From assembly GCF_902686445.1 (NCBI RefSeq), contig NC_062232.1:17590897-17654896 (forward strand): DNA of 64,000 bases, given 5' to 3'. Shown here in pieces: positions 1-63,845 of this stretch (positions within the stretch are counted from its first letter, which is position 1; the number at the start of each line of letters is the position of its first letter). The position numbers and the translations under genes are program-made. Below the pieces are notes generated by a model. It searched no databases. It was given only the letters and a program-made list of their open reading frames with translations, and was not told the DNA's origin. The DNA comes from Sciurus carolinensis (taxonomy: Eukaryota; Chordata; Mammalia; Rodentia; Sciuridae).

Positions 1-165
1 TTCCACAGGGCATGGAAGGACATGGCTGCCTCACAAACCAGAGAATCCCCCTCCTCTCATGGAGGACCTAGGGAGTTCTTGCCTCTTGCCCAGGCCTCAG
101 TAGACTGCCTGTGCTCTGCCAGGCTCTGTCAGTACCAGCCTAACAACAGGCTGACAGCAACAATT

Positions 166-352
166 CCTGGAATGAATCTGCCATAATTTCCCTATGTATA
201 TATATGAATACACCACAGTGAATCCCACCATCATGTACCTCCACAGAATGGGGTCCTAATTAGAATAAGATATATTCCATGCTTGTATAATTTTATCAAA
301 ATGAACTCTACTGTCATGTATAACTAAAAAGAACCAACAAAAAAAGAAAGTG
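166..352 (+). mobile_element. LINE-1 3' end (sciurid type)
   Basis: 3'-UTR-like sequence with the terminal motif ACTGTCATGTATAACTAAAAAG and an A-rich tail. It appears to belong to the same L1 3' region as the copies at 12.1 and 16.6 kb. Confidence 0.65.
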
Positions 353-1049
353 ACTCTTTAATCATATAACTCTTTTATCATATAAAAAGAAAAACACTGC
401 TGTCACAGGAACCTAGGTTGAGCCACTGCAGACAAGGAAGTTGTTGACTACAGACTAAAGTCTGCCTACTTTTTAGAAGAAGGAAAGACAGTGCAAGTTT
501 CCAAAAATAATGTTCTCATTTTGGTTCTCCTCCATGTTCTTTCCTTTGTGATTGGGACTAACTTAAGTGGAACTCACGGAGAATGCATTAACTCTGCACT
601 CCCAGCAATTTTTCAGCTCTCAGTTTTTATTGCAAATTAGCATCAAGTGTAGAAACTAACATTAAAGTCTGATGATTTTATATGAGTAAAATGAGTGTCT
701 CCAGGATTTTTATCTGCCACAGAGGGGGCAGCATTTTATATTAGAGCATCTCGAGCATTTCAGGTGCACAGAAGGACTGGTGGAACAGGTCACTGGTCCC
801 AGTTCCAGCACTTCTGACTGAGCAGCTGGTCAGGGTGGGGTATGATAATCTGTATATATAATGAGTTCCCAGGTGATGCAGCAGATCTGGGATCACCTTT
901 GAAAACCACTTCTTTAGCCAAGTGGTACCTGATTATTAAAAGCACCTGGGAAACTGTGGCACATCACACCCAAGAGTCTCTGAGAATATGGCCCAGAAAT
1001 CAGTTTTTTTAAAGCTCTCAGCTAAGTTTACATACCACAGAGCTATTTA

Positions 1050-52701
<51,652 letters not shown>

Positions 52702-52825
52702 AGTGAGGGGAGGCCCTGTGCCATGCCTGGGGGAGGCGGCCGCGGAAGACTGGGGGGCCGCGCAGCGTGTCAGGCTGCGGGCGGCGGGGAGTGAGCTGCG
52801 CCGGGGGAGGCCAGGAGTAGGAGGT

Positions 52826-52835
52826 GGGCGGGGCC
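52826..52835 (+). promoter_or_regulatory. GC box (Sp1-type)
   Basis: GGGCGGGGCC, about 125 bases upstream of the SMS start codon, within the CpG island. A classical Sp1/KLF site, consistent with a start site between it and the ATG. Confidence 0.6.
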
Positions 52836-52856
52836 GCTGGGAGCGACCCTGGGCGC

Positions 52857-52867
52857 GGGGGCGGGGC
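52857..52867 (+). promoter_or_regulatory. GC box (Sp1-type)
   Basis: GGGGCGGGGCC, the second of two GC boxes about 30 bases apart on the upstream side of exon 1. Confidence 0.6.
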
Positions 52868-52984
52868 CGGGCCCGCCTCCGGGAGGGAGGGAGCCGGGAC
52901 GCCTCCAGACCCGAACTTGCAGCGCGGGGTGTGAGGCCTTACTAATGGTGGAAACGTGGGCGCTGTGCTCCCCGGCGTGCGTCA

Positions 52985-52989
52985 CCAAT
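52985..52989 (+). promoter_or_regulatory. CCAAT box (inverted relative to SMS)
   Basis: CCAAT in the context CACCAATGG, 284 bases upstream of the start codon. A plausible NF-Y site in a CpG-island promoter; not unique evidence by itself. Confidence 0.35.
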
Positions 52990-53199
52990 GGCCGCGCCCT
53001 GAGCCCAGGCTCAGGCCGGCGCTCCCGCCATCCGTTAGGTCACCTTAGGTTTAAACAGCGCAGCGCGACTTCCGGGGGGGGCCCACCCCATGCACTTCCC
53101 CATATACCTCCCTTCAAGCTAAGGCCCCTTTTATTTCTCTGCCAAATCAAGAAAATAAAATGCTAGGATCCACCCCTGTATTCTTAAGTACAGCTTGCC

Positions 53200-53290
53200 T
53201 TTTCAGTTAAACTCATTAGGATTAGTCTTATCATTATTATTAACCAAGGTCTGCTTTACATTTGAGGTCAGAATGAGAAGCTCAGAGAAG
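53200..53290 (+). mobile_element. MIR SINE relic (weak)
   Basis: TTATCATTATTATTAACCAA and AGAATGAGAAGCTCAGAGAA resemble a MIR middle section. Confidence 0.35.
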
Positions 53291-54814
53291 AAAGAGGATA
53301 ACATTGTTGCTAATGTTGTGGTGGGAAATTGCAGATTTGGGAAGCTCCTTCTCCAGCAAGACTCTTCCATTGCTGGTGCCTCTATTCATGGCAATAGGCC
53401 TTCCTTGGTGGACTAATTTTTTTTACATTGAGGTTATAGCTAGTATTAAACAAACTGAGATCAGAAAGAGCAGAAGTGCTTGTGGATGAAAACTCTCCTT
53501 TATTGTGCTGACAAATATCCCTGGGCAAATGCCTCTACTATCCTGCAGGCTCAGGTGCCTCTCTGGACCACAGGAATTGCTCTAACAGCTAGATGAAATT
53601 TAGATCAGTGAACTCATATGCCTCCACAAAAGCAGCAAGAACCTGGATTTGAAACTCCTCTGTCCTCCACGCAGTTCCTAATGACTGTTTTGCTGAGTCC
53701 TTCACGGTCCTACAACAACCAGGCAATGTCTTCAGGAGTATTCTTCAACAGCTCTTTCTCTGATAAGAACTGAATCCTGTTTCAACACCCATGTTAATTT
53801 TTTTCCCTACCCATGGCCACCTGCATGTTACTCTGCTCTACTTCTGTGAAGCCCTAAGCCTCAGTTTTGTTAGCTATTTGACTTTCCCCCCCTTCAGTAC
53901 CTCTAAGTGAGCCTGCAACTCCTCTTTCTTTCTGGGATGTTCTCCGGTTCTTGCCATTCCTCTGGAGTCAGGTCATAGGAAGGTAGAGGTCCTCCTTCTG
54001 TATGTTGCAGGGGCATGAAACCCCAGAAGCCTCAGATGTGCCTCTCCCCACACAGCATCAGGGTGGGCCAAGTATGTAGAAGGGGCCTGCCCTTGGTTTA
54101 ATTATCTGCTATAGCCATCTTGAAATTCTCAAGAATTTATGAACATGGGACACAGTATTTTCATTTTACAATGCCCCTGAAAATGATGTAGCTGGTCCAG
54201 CTCAACAGCTCATGTTGGGGTAGTGCAGGCAGCCCTCACACTGGGACTGCTGTCTCAGGCTTAAAAGCCTTTAACTGGGTTAGGAGTACCTATTTGAATT
54301 TTAGAACACATTCTCATTGCCTGAGTTTTATAATCTAGGTCCCCAGACTCCAAGACCTATTTCAAGACTAATAATCATTTTGTTTGTGGTAATTAAGTTA
54401 CAGTCAATCAATTAAATGTTATCAAACAGCCGTTTTCACTTTGTTGCAGCAACACATCCTACAACAAAAGATGAAAGAGAGAGTTACCTAATCAAACCAT
54501 CACCTGCATCCTTGAAACAATCTCCTGATCAACAAAATTTTTCATCAACAATGAAAATGTGGGTATCATGGATTTATGTGCTTGTGCCTACCTTCATCTA
54601 CTCTTGACCAAAAGGAAGGAATGAAAAAGTACACGTAGCCCTGCCTTCTAGGAACTATCCAGGTACTCCCAGCTGGACCTGGGAGTGCTAGTGAACAGAA
54701 ACAATTCCCCAGAGCATAGCATCAGGCAAGCTTATTCTGTGACCAGGATGGGGGAAAGACACAAACACAGCCACTTTATAATCATGTCTAAATACAAACA
54801 AAACATGAGCCTTA

Positions 54815-54957
54815 GGGCTGTGCTTGGAAGCATGCACTTGTAATCCTAGCTACTCAGGAAGCTGAAGCAGGAGAATCTCTAGTTTGAGGTCATCCCAGTC
54901 AATGCAGTGAAACCTCATCTCAAAAAAAAAAACAAACAAAAAACAACAAAAAAAAAC
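54815..54957 (+). mobile_element. B1/7SL-like SINE
   Basis: GCATGCACTTGTAATCCTAG CTACTCAGGAAGCTGAAGCA, A-rich (CAAA)n tail. Confidence 0.87.
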
Positions 54958-56045
54958 CATGAACCTTCTCCAAACCACAAATGTGTCCAGCCATCCCCCA
55001 ATCCTGGCTAATACAAATGCCTTCTGCTTCTTTATTAACCATAGCATTAGCTTGGCTCCAATATTCCCCACTTCTTGAGAACATTTGTTAAGGCACTTGA
55101 TCATAGAAAGACCCTTGGCAGCATCCAATCCAGAGCAACACTTTATTCCCTTAACCATGCCCAAAACCACCTGACAGGTACAAGTCTTCTAAGTCATCCT
55201 TTCTAGCACACTCTTGCTGAGATTCACACCAGCCCCATCATGTGCATTCTCCTTGAGGGGAAGTGTATTGAACTCCAGGTGTATTCCTGGAGTGTGTGAC
55301 TGGAGGGCAGTGACAATCCAGACCATAAGATGATGTCAAAGCTTACATTGAAAAACCATAAGTGACTTGCTTAGCAAAATACTACATAGTGTTAGGTAGT
55401 ACTCCTATCCTAAAACTTGCTTTCAAATGTGTCCTGTTACTTATTAGCCTTCAGGCCAAGTGGGCATCAACAACAAAGTTTTTTATAAACTCAGAGGAAG
55501 ACCCATACTGCTCTGAGCTGTTAGAAACCATGACTACCAACAGAGAAGAAGTCAAAAAACAGAAAACCTTTTTACTCTTTGTTAAAAAGGAGGTGATGGT
55601 GATGGTAGTGGTAGTAAAGGGGAGGCTTTACTTACTGGAAACATCCATGGACTAAGAACCACTAGGAGGCTGCCCATTATGCTTCTGTTCCAAAACTTCC
55701 TTGTGAAGGAGATGGGAATGGGGGTGGGTTAGCAGCTGCCCTGGCCATCAAAGCTAGTAGCCTTTTGTTTTACTGTTTTCTTTTTTGCTTTTTCACCATT
55801 TCACTTGGGACCCTAGGAGACATTCCACCTCCCTGCCTCCTGTGTGCAGCTGTGATGAAATCACTTCCCCTCTTAAAAGTTTGGCATTAGCTATCAGGGT
55901 TAGAATGGCTGACAAAAGTCTGGATCACACCCCTACCATTTTTCCAGATGAATGTGAGACTTGCCCAGCTTTTTAAACACTACAGTATTTAATTTTTTGA
56001 TTAAAAAGAGTGTGTAACTGAAAGGGGGCTTGGATTTTTGACACA

Positions 56046-56170
56046 ATGATTCACAATTTCAGCTGCACACTAGAACTGCTGGAGGACTTTAAAACATATT
56101 GCTGTTGCCTGGGCCCCAGTCCTAGCATCTCATGGAATTGGCCCCAGGTACAGTCTGGGCACTGGGATTG
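56046..56170 (+). mobile_element. MER5-type hAT relic
   Basis: AATTTCAGCTGCACACTAGA ACTGCTGGAGGACTTT and CCTGGGCCCCAGTCCTAGCA. Confidence 0.65.
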
Positions 56171-56417
56171 TTAGAAAAGTAAATAAATAAAAACTCAGGA
56201 GATCCCCATGTAAATCCAAGTGCCACTGCCAAGTCAGAAAGCAGTTTGTACCATAATAGATATCACTCCATTTCACATTGACTAGAAAATAAGGAGTGTG
56301 ACAATGTACAGAAATTAAAATCCTTGTATACTGCTCCTGGAAATACAAAATGGTGCCCAAGCTGTGGAAAACAGTTTGGTCATTCTCCAAAGGTAAAATA
56401 TAATTACCATTATGATT

Positions 56418-56512
56418 GGACTAGGAATGTAGCTCAAGGGTAGAAGGCTTCCCCAGCATGCCTGAAGCCTCAGGTTCAATCTCCAGTACTGTGGTAGAAA
56501 AAAAGAGAGAAG
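56418..56512 (+). mobile_element. ID SINE nested in L1
   Basis: TTGGACTAGGAATGTAGCTC to AATCTCCAGTACTGTGG, A/G-rich tail. Confidence 0.83.
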
Positions 56513-56597
56513 GGGGAAAAGGAATGACAATATTATCATGTGATCCAATAATTCCACTCTTAAGTATGTTGACACAAAATAATTGAAAATAGATGTT

Positions 56598-56805
56598 TGA
56601 GTGAGGTATAGTGGCACATGCCCATAATCCCAGCGCTCAGGAGGCTGAGGCAGGAGGATAACAAGTTCAAAGTCAGCCTCAGCAACTTAGAGTCCCTGAG
56701 TAACTTAGCCAGACCCTGTCTCAAAATAAAACAGAAAAAAAAGGCAGCTGGGAATGTAGCTCAGTGGTTTAAGCATCGCTGGGTTCAATTCGCAGTACCA
56801 AAAAT
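56598..56805 (+). mobile_element. Composite B1-ID SINE nested in L1
   Basis: GAGGTATAGTGGCACATGCC and GCTGGGAATGTAGCTCAGTG halves. Confidence 0.88.
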
Positions 56806-57383
56806 AAGGAAAAGAGATATTCAAAAAATATGAATGTTTATAGTAGTAACATTGTTCACAGTAGCCAAAAGGAGTAAACAACCCCAAATGTGCATCAGCA
56901 GATATCAGTAGATGAATAACAAAATGGCATAAGTCATACCACAGAATATTGCTCAGCCATAAAAACATATGAAGTCCTGATATATGCCACAATGTGAATG
57001 AACCTCTAAAACATTACATTAAGTAAAAGAAGCCAGACACAAAATACCACCATTACATGTTTCCATTTATATGAAATGTCCAGAATAGGTAAGGCCATAG
57101 AGACAGAAAGAAGTGGGGAGCATGGACAGGTGACTGCATTATGAATATCACTTTCCTTTTGAGATATCATGAAACTAAATAGAGTTGATGGTTGTACAAC
57201 ATTCTAAATATACTAAATGCCTCTGAATTGTTTCCTTTAAAATGTCTAATTCTATGTTTTGTGAACTTTAACTCAATTAAAAAAATACGTGTAGCCAATC
57301 TTGCTCCATTCTGTGTTATTTTAACTAAATACCTAAAGCTAGATAATTTTCAAAGCAAAGAGGTTTATTTTGGCTCATGGTTC

Positions 57384-57550
57384 TGTTATTGAACCAAGGC
57401 CTCTCTTGCCCTCCTCACAGTATGCCAATCACTGAAACAAGTTTTGTAAAAGAGAAAGAGTTTATTCATAAGGCAGCTAAGCATGGAGATGGGAGATCTA
57501 AGTCCCAAACACTCCTCCTTGACAGTAGGGATTAGGGGTATATAACTATT
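57384..57550 (-). mobile_element. LTR fragment (minus strand)
   Basis: The complement shows a TATATA box (about 57538-57543), AATAAA about 85 bases on (57453-57458) and a TGTTATTG start/CAATAACA end. It looks like the 3' half of an LTR. Confidence 0.5.
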
Positions 57551-58020
57551 TGTATTTGAAATGTCCTCCAGAAAGTTCATGTTTTAAATGCATGGGCCCC
57601 AATACATCAAGGTCCAGAGATGAGGCTTTTAGGAAAATATTGAATGATGAGGGCAGTAACCTCATCCATGGAATAATCCATTTGATAGATAAAAACTTTC
57701 AGTGGACTACTGGCTAATAACTGTAGGCAGGTACAGCATAGTTGAAGGAAGTAGGTCACTGGGAGTTTACTTTGAAGACTATACCTTGTCCCTGGCTCCT
57801 TGCATGCTCTCACCCCCGCCCCTCCTTCCCGGCTGCCACAAGCTGAGCAGCTTTCCTCTGATATACCCTTCCATCATGATGTTCTGCCTCATCTCAGGCC
57901 AGGAGCAACGGAGTCAGTTGACCATGGACTGAACCTCTGAAACCATGAGCCCAAAATACTTTTCTATTTCTAAGTAGTTCTTGTCAGACATTTTAGTCAC
58001 AGCAATGAAAAGTTAACACA
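57551..58020 (+). mobile_element. MaLR-like LTR
   Basis: TGTATTTGAAATGTCCTCCA start, GAACCTCTGAAACCATGAGC and an AGTTAACACA end give a TG...CA LTR of ERVL-MaLR style. Family not named with certainty. Confidence 0.5.
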
Positions 58021-59293
58021 GGGTATTTATGAGATAAAGAATTAGGATGAAAGGTGATTGAAAGTGAAATAATCAGTGGTCTTCACATGCACAATCAATC
58101 GTCATGGTACTTCATGGAACACATGTTCAGAAAATGGTGGGGGTATTTTAATATGAGGGTACAGTTTTCAGCCCTCCTCTGATATTGAAAGGTCACCCAT
58201 TTGGACATTTGTGCAGGCCCAAGTGAAGAGTCAGTCATTTCAACAAAAGTAGCATTCAAGTTCCTCAAAAGTGACCTAGGCAACTGTAATCATCATGACC
58301 TACATGTCAGAGGTATTATCTATAGCAAAGCTAGTGGGAGACTAATATATTGCTCAGTTGCTTCAATATATGACCTAAAATTAGTGATTTTTAAAGTCAA
58401 CTAAAAGCAACTGAAGTTAGAGGGGTTTTTTTTTTTCCAGTTTTTCCTTTGGTTTTAGTTCTCTTTGAGGTCACATGACCATATCTGGCTGGCTTCTGGT
58501 TAGGGCCATATACTGTTCCATGCATGATTGAAAATCAGAAGAGCAAGCAGGCACAAGAGCACAGATCACAGAGCAAGAGAGGAAGCAAGAGAGCAAACGG
58601 AGGAAGCAGAACTTGCTTTGTAACTGCTCACTCTCACAGGAACTGCATTAATCCCTTCAGGAGGGGTGGGACCCATAGTCAAACTACCTCTTAAAAGCCT
58701 CACCACCCCTTAACACTGTTACCTTGTAGACCAAGACTCCACATGAGGTTTATCAGGGACAAACCACATTCAAACTGCAGCATAGTTACACCACATTTGT
58801 AAGGTAAAACTGTACAGAAATTTTCAGTAAATGGGCCTCATTACCTGAAGCAAATTCCAAACAGTAAATGCATGACAGGATGAAGTTGAAATGAGGGGTT
58901 GGCAAAAAGAAAAAGTGCATACTGCTGAGAAGCTAGCCTTGTGGTTGTGATTTTCTCAGAGATAAGAAGACAGGGGACACTGTAGTCATTTAGGGGGAAC
59001 AGCCCTAATACCCCAGAGGCAGTGCTACCAGTTGCTTTACAAGTGCCTACACAGGCTAGAAAAAAGGTTTTTCTCTGCCTTGGCTCCAAAACCACCCCTA
59101 ACTTCAAGTCTTCCTTCATATTAGCTACAAAGTATCTTAAGTCAAAAAATTCTAAATACTTTAGGACCCAAGGAGCACAACCTGTAGAATGTCCTGGGGT
59201 AAACATTTTTCTTGGGCCACTGGGACTGTGGGGGTGAGCACCCTCTAACACTTTTTGCTTTGATAGCTTCTTCAGCTTCAAATGCTAAACTAT

Positions 59294-59377
59294 AGGGGCT
59301 GGGCATATAGCAGAGCGGTACAGCACATACTTAGCATGTGTGAGGCCTTTGGGTTCAATCCATAGCACCAAAAAATG
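59294..59377 (+). mobile_element. ID SINE
   Basis: GGGGCTGGGCATATAGCAGA to CAATCCATAGCACCAAAA. Confidence 0.85.
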
Positions 59378-59384
59378 TTAAATT

Positions 59385-59525
59385 ACTTAATCCTTACAAT
59401 AGCCCTGAGAGGTAGGTGATCTTATTTCTATTTAACAAATGGGTTAACTGAGGCACAAAGAGATTGGGTAGGTAGAAAGTGGTAGAGCCAGTACACAAAC
59501 CCAGGCAGGTGACTCCAGGGTAGGG
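59385..59525 (+). mobile_element. MIR SINE relic
   Basis: CCTTACAATAGCCCTGAGAG GTAGGTG, AACTGAGGCACAAAGAGATT and CAAACCCAGGCAG. A clear MIR. Confidence 0.82.
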
Positions 59526-59739
59526 CTCTTCACCCCCTTCATGGTACTACCTCTGACTGCTCAGCCTCAGTGGTCCCAAAGTCTCCCATCTTATGATACC
59601 TGACCCCCCAGGTGTGTGAGTCTGTTTCCCTCCCACCAGAGGGCATCCCCATAAGTGTGCATATGCTTGGAGGAAGTGCCATGCCTCCTTTCTCTCTGCA
59701 GCTATTGCCTAAATCTTCTAAACAAGGTCTTAGGTAAAG

Positions 59740-59936
59740 TTCCTACTGCACATCTAATTAGCCATGTGAGAGTGAACAGGTTCACCAACCTCTCTGTACC
59801 TCCTCTCTCACTTTCTAAAATGGAGCTAATAAAAGTATATACCTCATAGAGTTGAGGTGAGGTTTAAATGACTAAATACATGACAAGTACTGAGGGCAGC
59901 ATCTGACATGTAACAAGTATTCAATAAATGGTAGAC
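59740..59936 (+). mobile_element. MIR SINE relic
   Basis: CAACCTCTCTGTACCTCCTC, AAAATGGAGCTAATAAAAGT, ACCTCATAGAGTTGAGGTGA and GTATTCAATAAATGGTAG. Confidence 0.8.
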
Positions 59937-59940
59937 AACT

Positions 59941-60050
59941 ACAATGAAGGGAGGGAAATGGGGGATATTATATGCACATATCAATATACCTCAATGAAAC
60001 CCATTATTCTGCATAATTAAAATATGCTAATAAATAAATAAATATTGGTA
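59941..60050 (+). mobile_element. LINE-1 3' end piece (possible)
   Basis: GGGAGGGAAATGGGGGATAT and an A/T-rich (AAAT)n end, L1 3'-UTR-like. Confidence 0.4.
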
Positions 60051-60151
60051 TTATTAAGGTGCCAAACACCTTCAGGACTGACTTTTCACCCTTGTGTTCT
60101 CAGTGTTTAGCACAGTGCCTCCCACACAGTTGACCCTCAATATCTCTGTCA

Positions 60152-60249
60152 TTTTTTTTTTCTTAGTTTTTTTGCGGTACTGGAGGTCGAACTCAGGGCC
60201 TTGTGCTTGTGAGGCAAGCACTCTACCAGCTGAGCTATCTCCCCAGCCC
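60152..60249 (-). mobile_element. ID SINE
   Basis: T-rich, GCGGTACTGGAGGTCGAACT to CTATCTCCCCAGCC. Flanked by CTGTCATTT on both sides. Confidence 0.92.
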
Positions 60250-61164
60250 TGTCATTTCAAATTAACTGAGGAATAGAATGGCATGCTTAACATCCCAAAG
60301 GACCCCAAGCAAAGACCAAGTTCTCTGGAACCTGGGAATTTGGAGAGATAAGAACAATAACCAACCCATGTTCCCCAACAGAAGCAGGCTCATATTTATA
60401 TTTGACTCATATTCCTGGCCCCCAAGGCTTCTGGGCAACTCACAGCCCACTTAGAAGCCCCTAGGAATCCATTGGTAGAATTCTCTGCATAATTATTTAA
60501 GAAAAGTAAATGACAAAGTTGATTTTCCTTGAGACATTTTAGGCCAGCACCCTGAATGCCAGTTGTAATCTTCATTTTTATCTCCAATATCAAATACAGA
60601 ACACAAAAGGATGACGAGTCAGTTTCTACTATTAATCCATGGTTGCAGCTCAGTCCTTCAGACTCAGGTTCCCCAGTTATGTATGTACACCCCCAGAGGG
60701 TTCCTCGAGCATGAGAAAACCTGGCTTAGGGTGAAGACCGGAGGCTGAAACTCATTTGGGGCCTGTACATTACTCAGCACTGAGGAGAGGACATAACTTG
60801 GGGAGAAAAACAAAGTCAGCCTTTCTTAAAATAGCCTCCACTTGAGATTCTACTAAGTCCTCGTGATGTCCAACCCACCCTACTTCCTCCTTTCCTTTCA
60901 CTTCAAGCAAAGAATGGCACACCAGGGGGAGGGGAGGCTTAATCTTTGCAGTGTGTCACCTAAACACTTATGCCCAAGTAATGATGTAATCAAAATTGTT
61001 ACCAAAGCAAATAGATCATGTTGTGGTCCAAGAAGTAATGCCATGTTTTTTCCTCTGAATGAAGCCTTCACTACAGCTGTACTTGAAGATGTGACTAAAT
61101 TCTTAGTTGTTAATGCTAGTTAAATATATTTTTTTTCTTACTTCCTCAGTCTCCATAGAGATGG

Positions 61165-61352
61165 TATGGCAGTGTGGTTAGGATCAGGGCCATTTTGCCA
61201 TACAGTCTATCATCTAATCCTGATTCTTCCATGTGCTTCCTGGTGACCTTCAGCAAGTGATCTCATCTTTCTGAACCAACATTTCTTTATCTGAAGATTA
61301 AATAAATTAATAGAAGTATGGCATTTAGAAGAGTGTCTGACACATACAAATC
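61165..61352 (+). mobile_element. MIR SINE relic
   Basis: TCCTGATTCTTCCATGTGCT, GTGACCTTCAGCAAGTGATC and AGTGTCTGACACATACAAAT. Confidence 0.78.
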
Positions 61353-61630
61353 CCCATGGAAAGATTAGCTAATATTACTCGTGACCTAAGACTGTTGTTA
61401 AACTTTTAGTTTCCTTTGCCTAAGTCTAAATAGTGAGCACATGGGGGTTTATAGGTTAACTCCGATATCAGTTATCTTTTCCCTATGGCAGAGCTAAAAC
61501 GTTTCTAAAGCATGCTGCCTTTTCACCTTGACTGTAATATCACAGGAGAAGCAGCATCTCCGAAGAAGGGTCTGAGGAGTTCCCAGAGAAAAGGAAGAAC
61601 TCAACTCAGGACCGGTGGGGTTCTTGCATA

Positions 61631-61978
61631 TGTGTCAAAAAAGAATTTCACCACTTGCCAATCAGAGACACAGACAGAGGTTTATTTAGGAAGCAGATAA
61701 ACAGTGAAGGAAGAATGTGGGTTATCTCAAGAGTGAGAGGCCCCTTCTTGGTTTGGGGACTCCAATATTTATAGAGGGGTAGTAGTTAGGAGCTGGACTG
61801 AAGGTGGAGCCAGGGTGAAGTAAAGCAATTTTGTGCCAGTTTTTTCTGCACTTGTGCATTACCCTCATGTTACTTTTTGTAAGCAAGGGCATGGGTCAAA
61901 AGTGCAGGCCCAGGGGCAGGCTGGGTTGCTCAGGAGTTGCAAAGGTTCCTGGGAGCTTTCTGTAGTTTGATGGTTCAT
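61631..61978 (-). mobile_element. LTR, probably solo (minus strand)
   Basis: The complement has CTATAAATATTGGAG (about 61763-61777) and AATAAACCTCTGTCTG (AATAAA at 61681-61686) about 87 bases apart, with TGTGTCAAAA at the plus-strand left end. Class not determined. Confidence 0.5.
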
Positions 61979-62308
61979 GGACTTTTTTTTTTTTTTTTTT
62001 GCATTTCAGAGGCTCATGGGTATTTCCTTTGAGGCTCAGTATATCTTTCCCTTCATCCTCAAAACCCTATCTCAACCCTGTTTTATCCATTGGCAAAACT
62101 CCATCCAAACATTCAAGGTACAACTCAAATGCCAACTGCTGACACAGGCAGAGCTGCCTGTTTACTCCCTTGCTTACCTCTGGGTTCCCACAGAGGTAAC
62201 TTGTTTCTTGCCAACACTCCTTCTATAATGGAACTACAGTCCACAAAGTTTGAGGGACAAGCCCATTTAAGGAGGTTGTTAGTTAAATAAATGATCAAGG
62301 ACCAGAAC

Positions 62309-62518
62309 CTGTTTTTGTACCAGGGATTAAGCCCAGGGATGTTTAACCACTGAACCACATTCCCCAGCTCTTTTTTGTATATTTTATTTAGAGACAGGGT
62401 CTCACTGAGTTGCCTAGGGCCTCTCTAAGTTGCTGAGGTCTGGCTTTGAACTTGTGATTCTCCTGCCTCAGCCTCCCGAGCGACTGGGCTTATAGGCATG
62501 CACCACCATGCCCAGCTG
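62309..62518 (-). mobile_element. Composite B1-ID SINE
   Basis: TTTGTACCAGGGATTAAGCC ID half and TAGAGACAGGGTCTCACTGA 7SL half, minus strand. Confidence 0.9.
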
Positions 62519-62544
62519 GGTCACAGAATTTTTAAAGTACTATG

Positions 62545-62760
62545 TCATATATATGTGTGTATATAGGTGTGTGTGTACATATATATATATATATATACAC
62601 ATAAATACATACATGTACATATATATATACACACATACATACACACACATAAACATACATATACATACATTTATATATAAATAAAATTTTATATATATGT
62701 AATTTATATATGTGTGTGTGTGTATGTGTGTGTGTATATATATATATATATAAAATTTAT
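62545..62760. repeat. Compound (TA)/(TG)/(CATA) microsatellite
   Basis: About 215 bases of alternating TATG, TA, CACA and TGTG blocks, largely self-complementary. Likely highly polymorphic. Confidence 0.9.
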
Positions 62761-62769
62761 AATTCTCCC

Positions 62770-62885
62770 AAGTCAGCAAGGTTTATTCCCCTCACTTAAA
62801 TGTATAGATGATGAAACTAAGTGACTTGCTCAAGGTCACATGCCATTCTGCAGCAGAGTGAGGTATGTGGGTCTGTCGTGACTCA
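62770..62885 (+). mobile_element. MIR SINE relic
   Basis: TGATGAAACTAAGTGACTTG CTCAAGGTCACATG, a MIR core motif. Confidence 0.7.
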
Positions 62886-63522
62886 AAGTCAGCAAGTAGA
62901 ATTTCTAGTCTGTCATGTTGCTATTCAGAACTGGAAACAAGTGCAAAAAAAAAAAAGCACTGAATGGCTTATTTTAAACATACTCATTTTACATGCAGAC
63001 AATTGTTATTCTAAGGAAGGGGTAGAAGGAAAAGAGAGATTATATTTTGGTATACAAAGGCAAAAGGATAAATATTCCTTTTTCCTGTTCCTGGATCCCA
63101 TTGCAGCTTCTTCAAAGGAAGGGAATTTATGAGTGTTGACACAACTCTTATTTAAAAACCTTCCTTGGCTCCCTTTTCAACTTCTTCCTCTTGGCACAAA
63201 CAGGCCCAAGACTCCCCTCTGTCAGGTTCTGAGGCTGTGTCCCAAACCCTTATGCAGCAGTTACTGCTAGAATTCATACCACAAAGGATAATTCATTCTT
63301 CTCTACTAGGCCATGTGTCTCTTTTAGTTATATTGTATATTGCCAGGCATATTACAATGTTAATCAAAAACTCTTGCACTTTAAGGTATATTGATATCAA
63401 TATTTTAAAACTATACTCATTGTTTCCAGAACTTTGTCCATTAATAATCTAAATTCACATTTTCAAACTTATTTACAAATGTGTAGTTGTCTCATTTTTG
63501 TCTGAAAACAGATTTTCTTGGG

Positions 63523-63643
63523 TCGAGGGTTGTGGTTCAGTGTAGAACACTTGCCTAGCATGTGTGAGGCACTGGGTTCCATCCTCAGCACCACATAAAT
63601 AAATAAAGTAAATCTATCATGTCCATCTACAACTAAAATTTTT
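63523..63643 (+). mobile_element. ID SINE with tail motif
   Basis: GTCGAGGGTTGTGGTTCAGT, (AAAT)n, ATCATGTCCATCTACAACTA tail. Confidence 0.9.
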
Positions 63644-63644
63644 C

Positions 63645-63845
63645 TTTTTCTGGTACTGGGGATTGAACTCAGGGGTACTCAACCACTGAGTCACATCCCC
63701 AGCCCTATTTTGTATTTTATTTAGAGACAGGTTCTCACTGAGTTGCTTAGTGCCTTGCTGTTGCTAAGGCTGGCTTTGAACTCACAATCCTCCTACCTCA
63801 GCCTCCTGAGCTGCTGGGATTACAGGCATGTGCCAACATGCCTGG
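63645..63845 (-). mobile_element. Composite B1-ID SINE inserted in the tail of the previous ID
   Basis: TTTCTGGTACTGGGGATTGA ID half and TAGAGACAGGTTCTCACTGA 7SL half. CTACAACTAAAA of the neighbour's tail appears on both sides as its target duplication. Confidence 0.92.

Larger units (their letters stand above)
56230..57287 (+). mobile_element. Old LINE-1 (L1M-type) 3' part, split by two SINEs
   Basis: Left piece has CCTTGTATACTGCTCCTGGA AA; right piece has CAACCCCAAATGTGCATCAG, AAAGAAGCCAGACACAAAAT-type sequence and TTTATATGAAATGTCCAGAA. Interrupted at 56418-56512 and 56598-56805. Same L1 family region as 34195-34680. Confidence 0.85.

Noticed and set aside
62540..62779. Open frame rich in Tyr, Ile, Cys and Val
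   Set aside because: Translation of the microsatellite.
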